From Oceanospirillaceae bacterium UBA1126 (GTDB lineage: Bacteria; Pseudomonadota; Gammaproteobacteria; Pseudomonadales; Balneatricaceae): a stretch of 5,736 bases of DNA. The stretch lies in the NCBI GenBank assembly GCA_002312935.1, contig DCAT01000062.1:1-5736 (forward strand), written 5' to 3'. Under the pieces are notes generated by a model. That model had not been told where the DNA came from, ran no database searches, and saw nothing but the letters and a program-made list of their open reading frames with translations. The translations under genes and the position numbers were made by a program. This document shows positions 5,250 through 5,736 of the stretch, one piece after another. How positions within the stretch are numbered: the first letter of the stretch is position 1; each line of letters starts with the position of its first letter.

Positions 5250-5736
5250 TAACTCTTGGCGGCTAACCAAGCTGAAGAAATTGCCATACACCCGCCTACA
5301 ACCCAAAACGCTGCGCTTAAGTCGTGTGCCCAGTAAGCTGCCAGGCCTAACAATAAGGCACCAATTGCATACCCTAAGTCACGCCAAAATCGATAAACTT
5401 CAATAGCAGTAGCACGCCATTGGGGTTGAGAATAGTCCGCTATGGCAGCAGCTAAGTTTGGGTATAGTAAGGTCATTCCTAAACCTGTGAGGGCAGCGCT
5501 GCAGCTCCACCATAAGACTGTTTCCTTGAGGGGCATGATCAGCACACCCACAGTTGTTATTACCATGCCAGTGACATTTAATCGTTTGCGCCCATACTTA
5601 TCAGACCAGTGTCCAGTGAGTAACTGGCTAGCACCCCAAACTAAGCCATATATCGAAATGATCCAGCCCGTTAATGGCAAATCTTGTGTCTTTTGGTACA
5701 GGCAAGTTAGTGCTCGTTCCTGAAATGTAAATTGGT
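5249..5736 (-). CDS. Major facilitator superfamily transporter, C-terminal part (5' end beyond window)
   Basis: The frame is open to the right edge and 161 residues are visible before a TAG stop. They correspond to the last five or so transmembrane helices of a 12-helix inner-membrane MFS carrier. These are a helix around GWIISIYGLVWGASQLL, the loop motif GHWSDKYGRKR (41-51, the second copy of MFS motif A, as in the loop between helices 8 and 9), then helices near residues 53-69, 73-95, 110-137 and 140-158. The segment LLYPNLAAAIAD, then PQWRA, then YRFWRDLGYAIGALLLG is typical of a drug/metabolite-proton antiporter-like MFS branch. The substrate cannot be told from this half. An apparent start at TTG 5680 is internal and should not be used, because homologous reading continues upstream of it. 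The cupin gene follows on the same strand after 214 bases, so a shared transcript is possible but not evident. Confidence 0.85.
   Translation of the reverse strand, partial: QFTFQERALTCLYQKTQDLPLTGWIISIYGLVWGASQLLTGHWSDKYGRKRLNVTGMVITTVGVLIMPLKETVLWWSCSAALTGLGMTLLYPNLAAAIADYSQPQWRATAIEVYRFWRDLGYAIGALLLGLAAYWAHDLSAAFWVVGGCMAISSAWLAAKS

Noticed and set aside
5678..5680. TTG as the start of the MFS gene
   Set aside because: The frame stays open to the window edge, and the visible part corresponds only to the C-terminal helices of a 12-helix carrier, so the real start lies outside.

Overview
The window looks like chromosomal DNA of a marine-type gammaproteobacterium. The IlvC/IlvY pair is arranged as in enteric bacteria, IlvC is the long class II form (491 aa), and the protein sequences and moderate-to-low GC resemble Alteromonadales-like lineages. 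That assignment is an inference from protein character only. No rRNA, tRNA, CRISPR array, insertion sequence or phage gene was seen.

Left part (1-2256, minus strand): ilvC (781-2256) is followed after 12 bases by a ModF/PhrA-type ABC ATPase gene (768 leftwards, cut by the window edge). The two probably share one transcript.

Centre (2257-2405): the divergent ilvC/ilvY control region. It holds a good sigma70-like ilvC promoter (TTTACG-N17-TATCAT), a perfect TATAAT facing ilvY, and two imperfect inverted repeats placed where IlvY operators would be expected.

Right of centre (2406-4379, plus strand): ilvY, which starts with GTG, then 18 bases later a Pseudomonas-type low-specificity L-threonine aldolase gene with a strong ribosome binding site. 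This is a likely two-gene operon linking the regulator of isoleucine/valine synthesis to an enzyme that consumes threonine, the precursor of isoleucine.

Right part (4354-5736, minus strand): a cupin resembling the DddL-type dimethylsulfoniopropionate (DMSP) lyase family, whose 3' end overlaps the threonine aldolase gene tail to tail by 26 bases. Then comes a 214-base gap bounded by two similar hairpin-forming repeats, and then the C-terminal half of a major facilitator superfamily transporter that runs off the right edge.

Most of the window is ordinary metabolism. The points most worth following are the DMSP-lyase-like cupin, the ilvY-threonine aldolase pairing, the ilvC-modF pairing, and the paired hairpin repeats.
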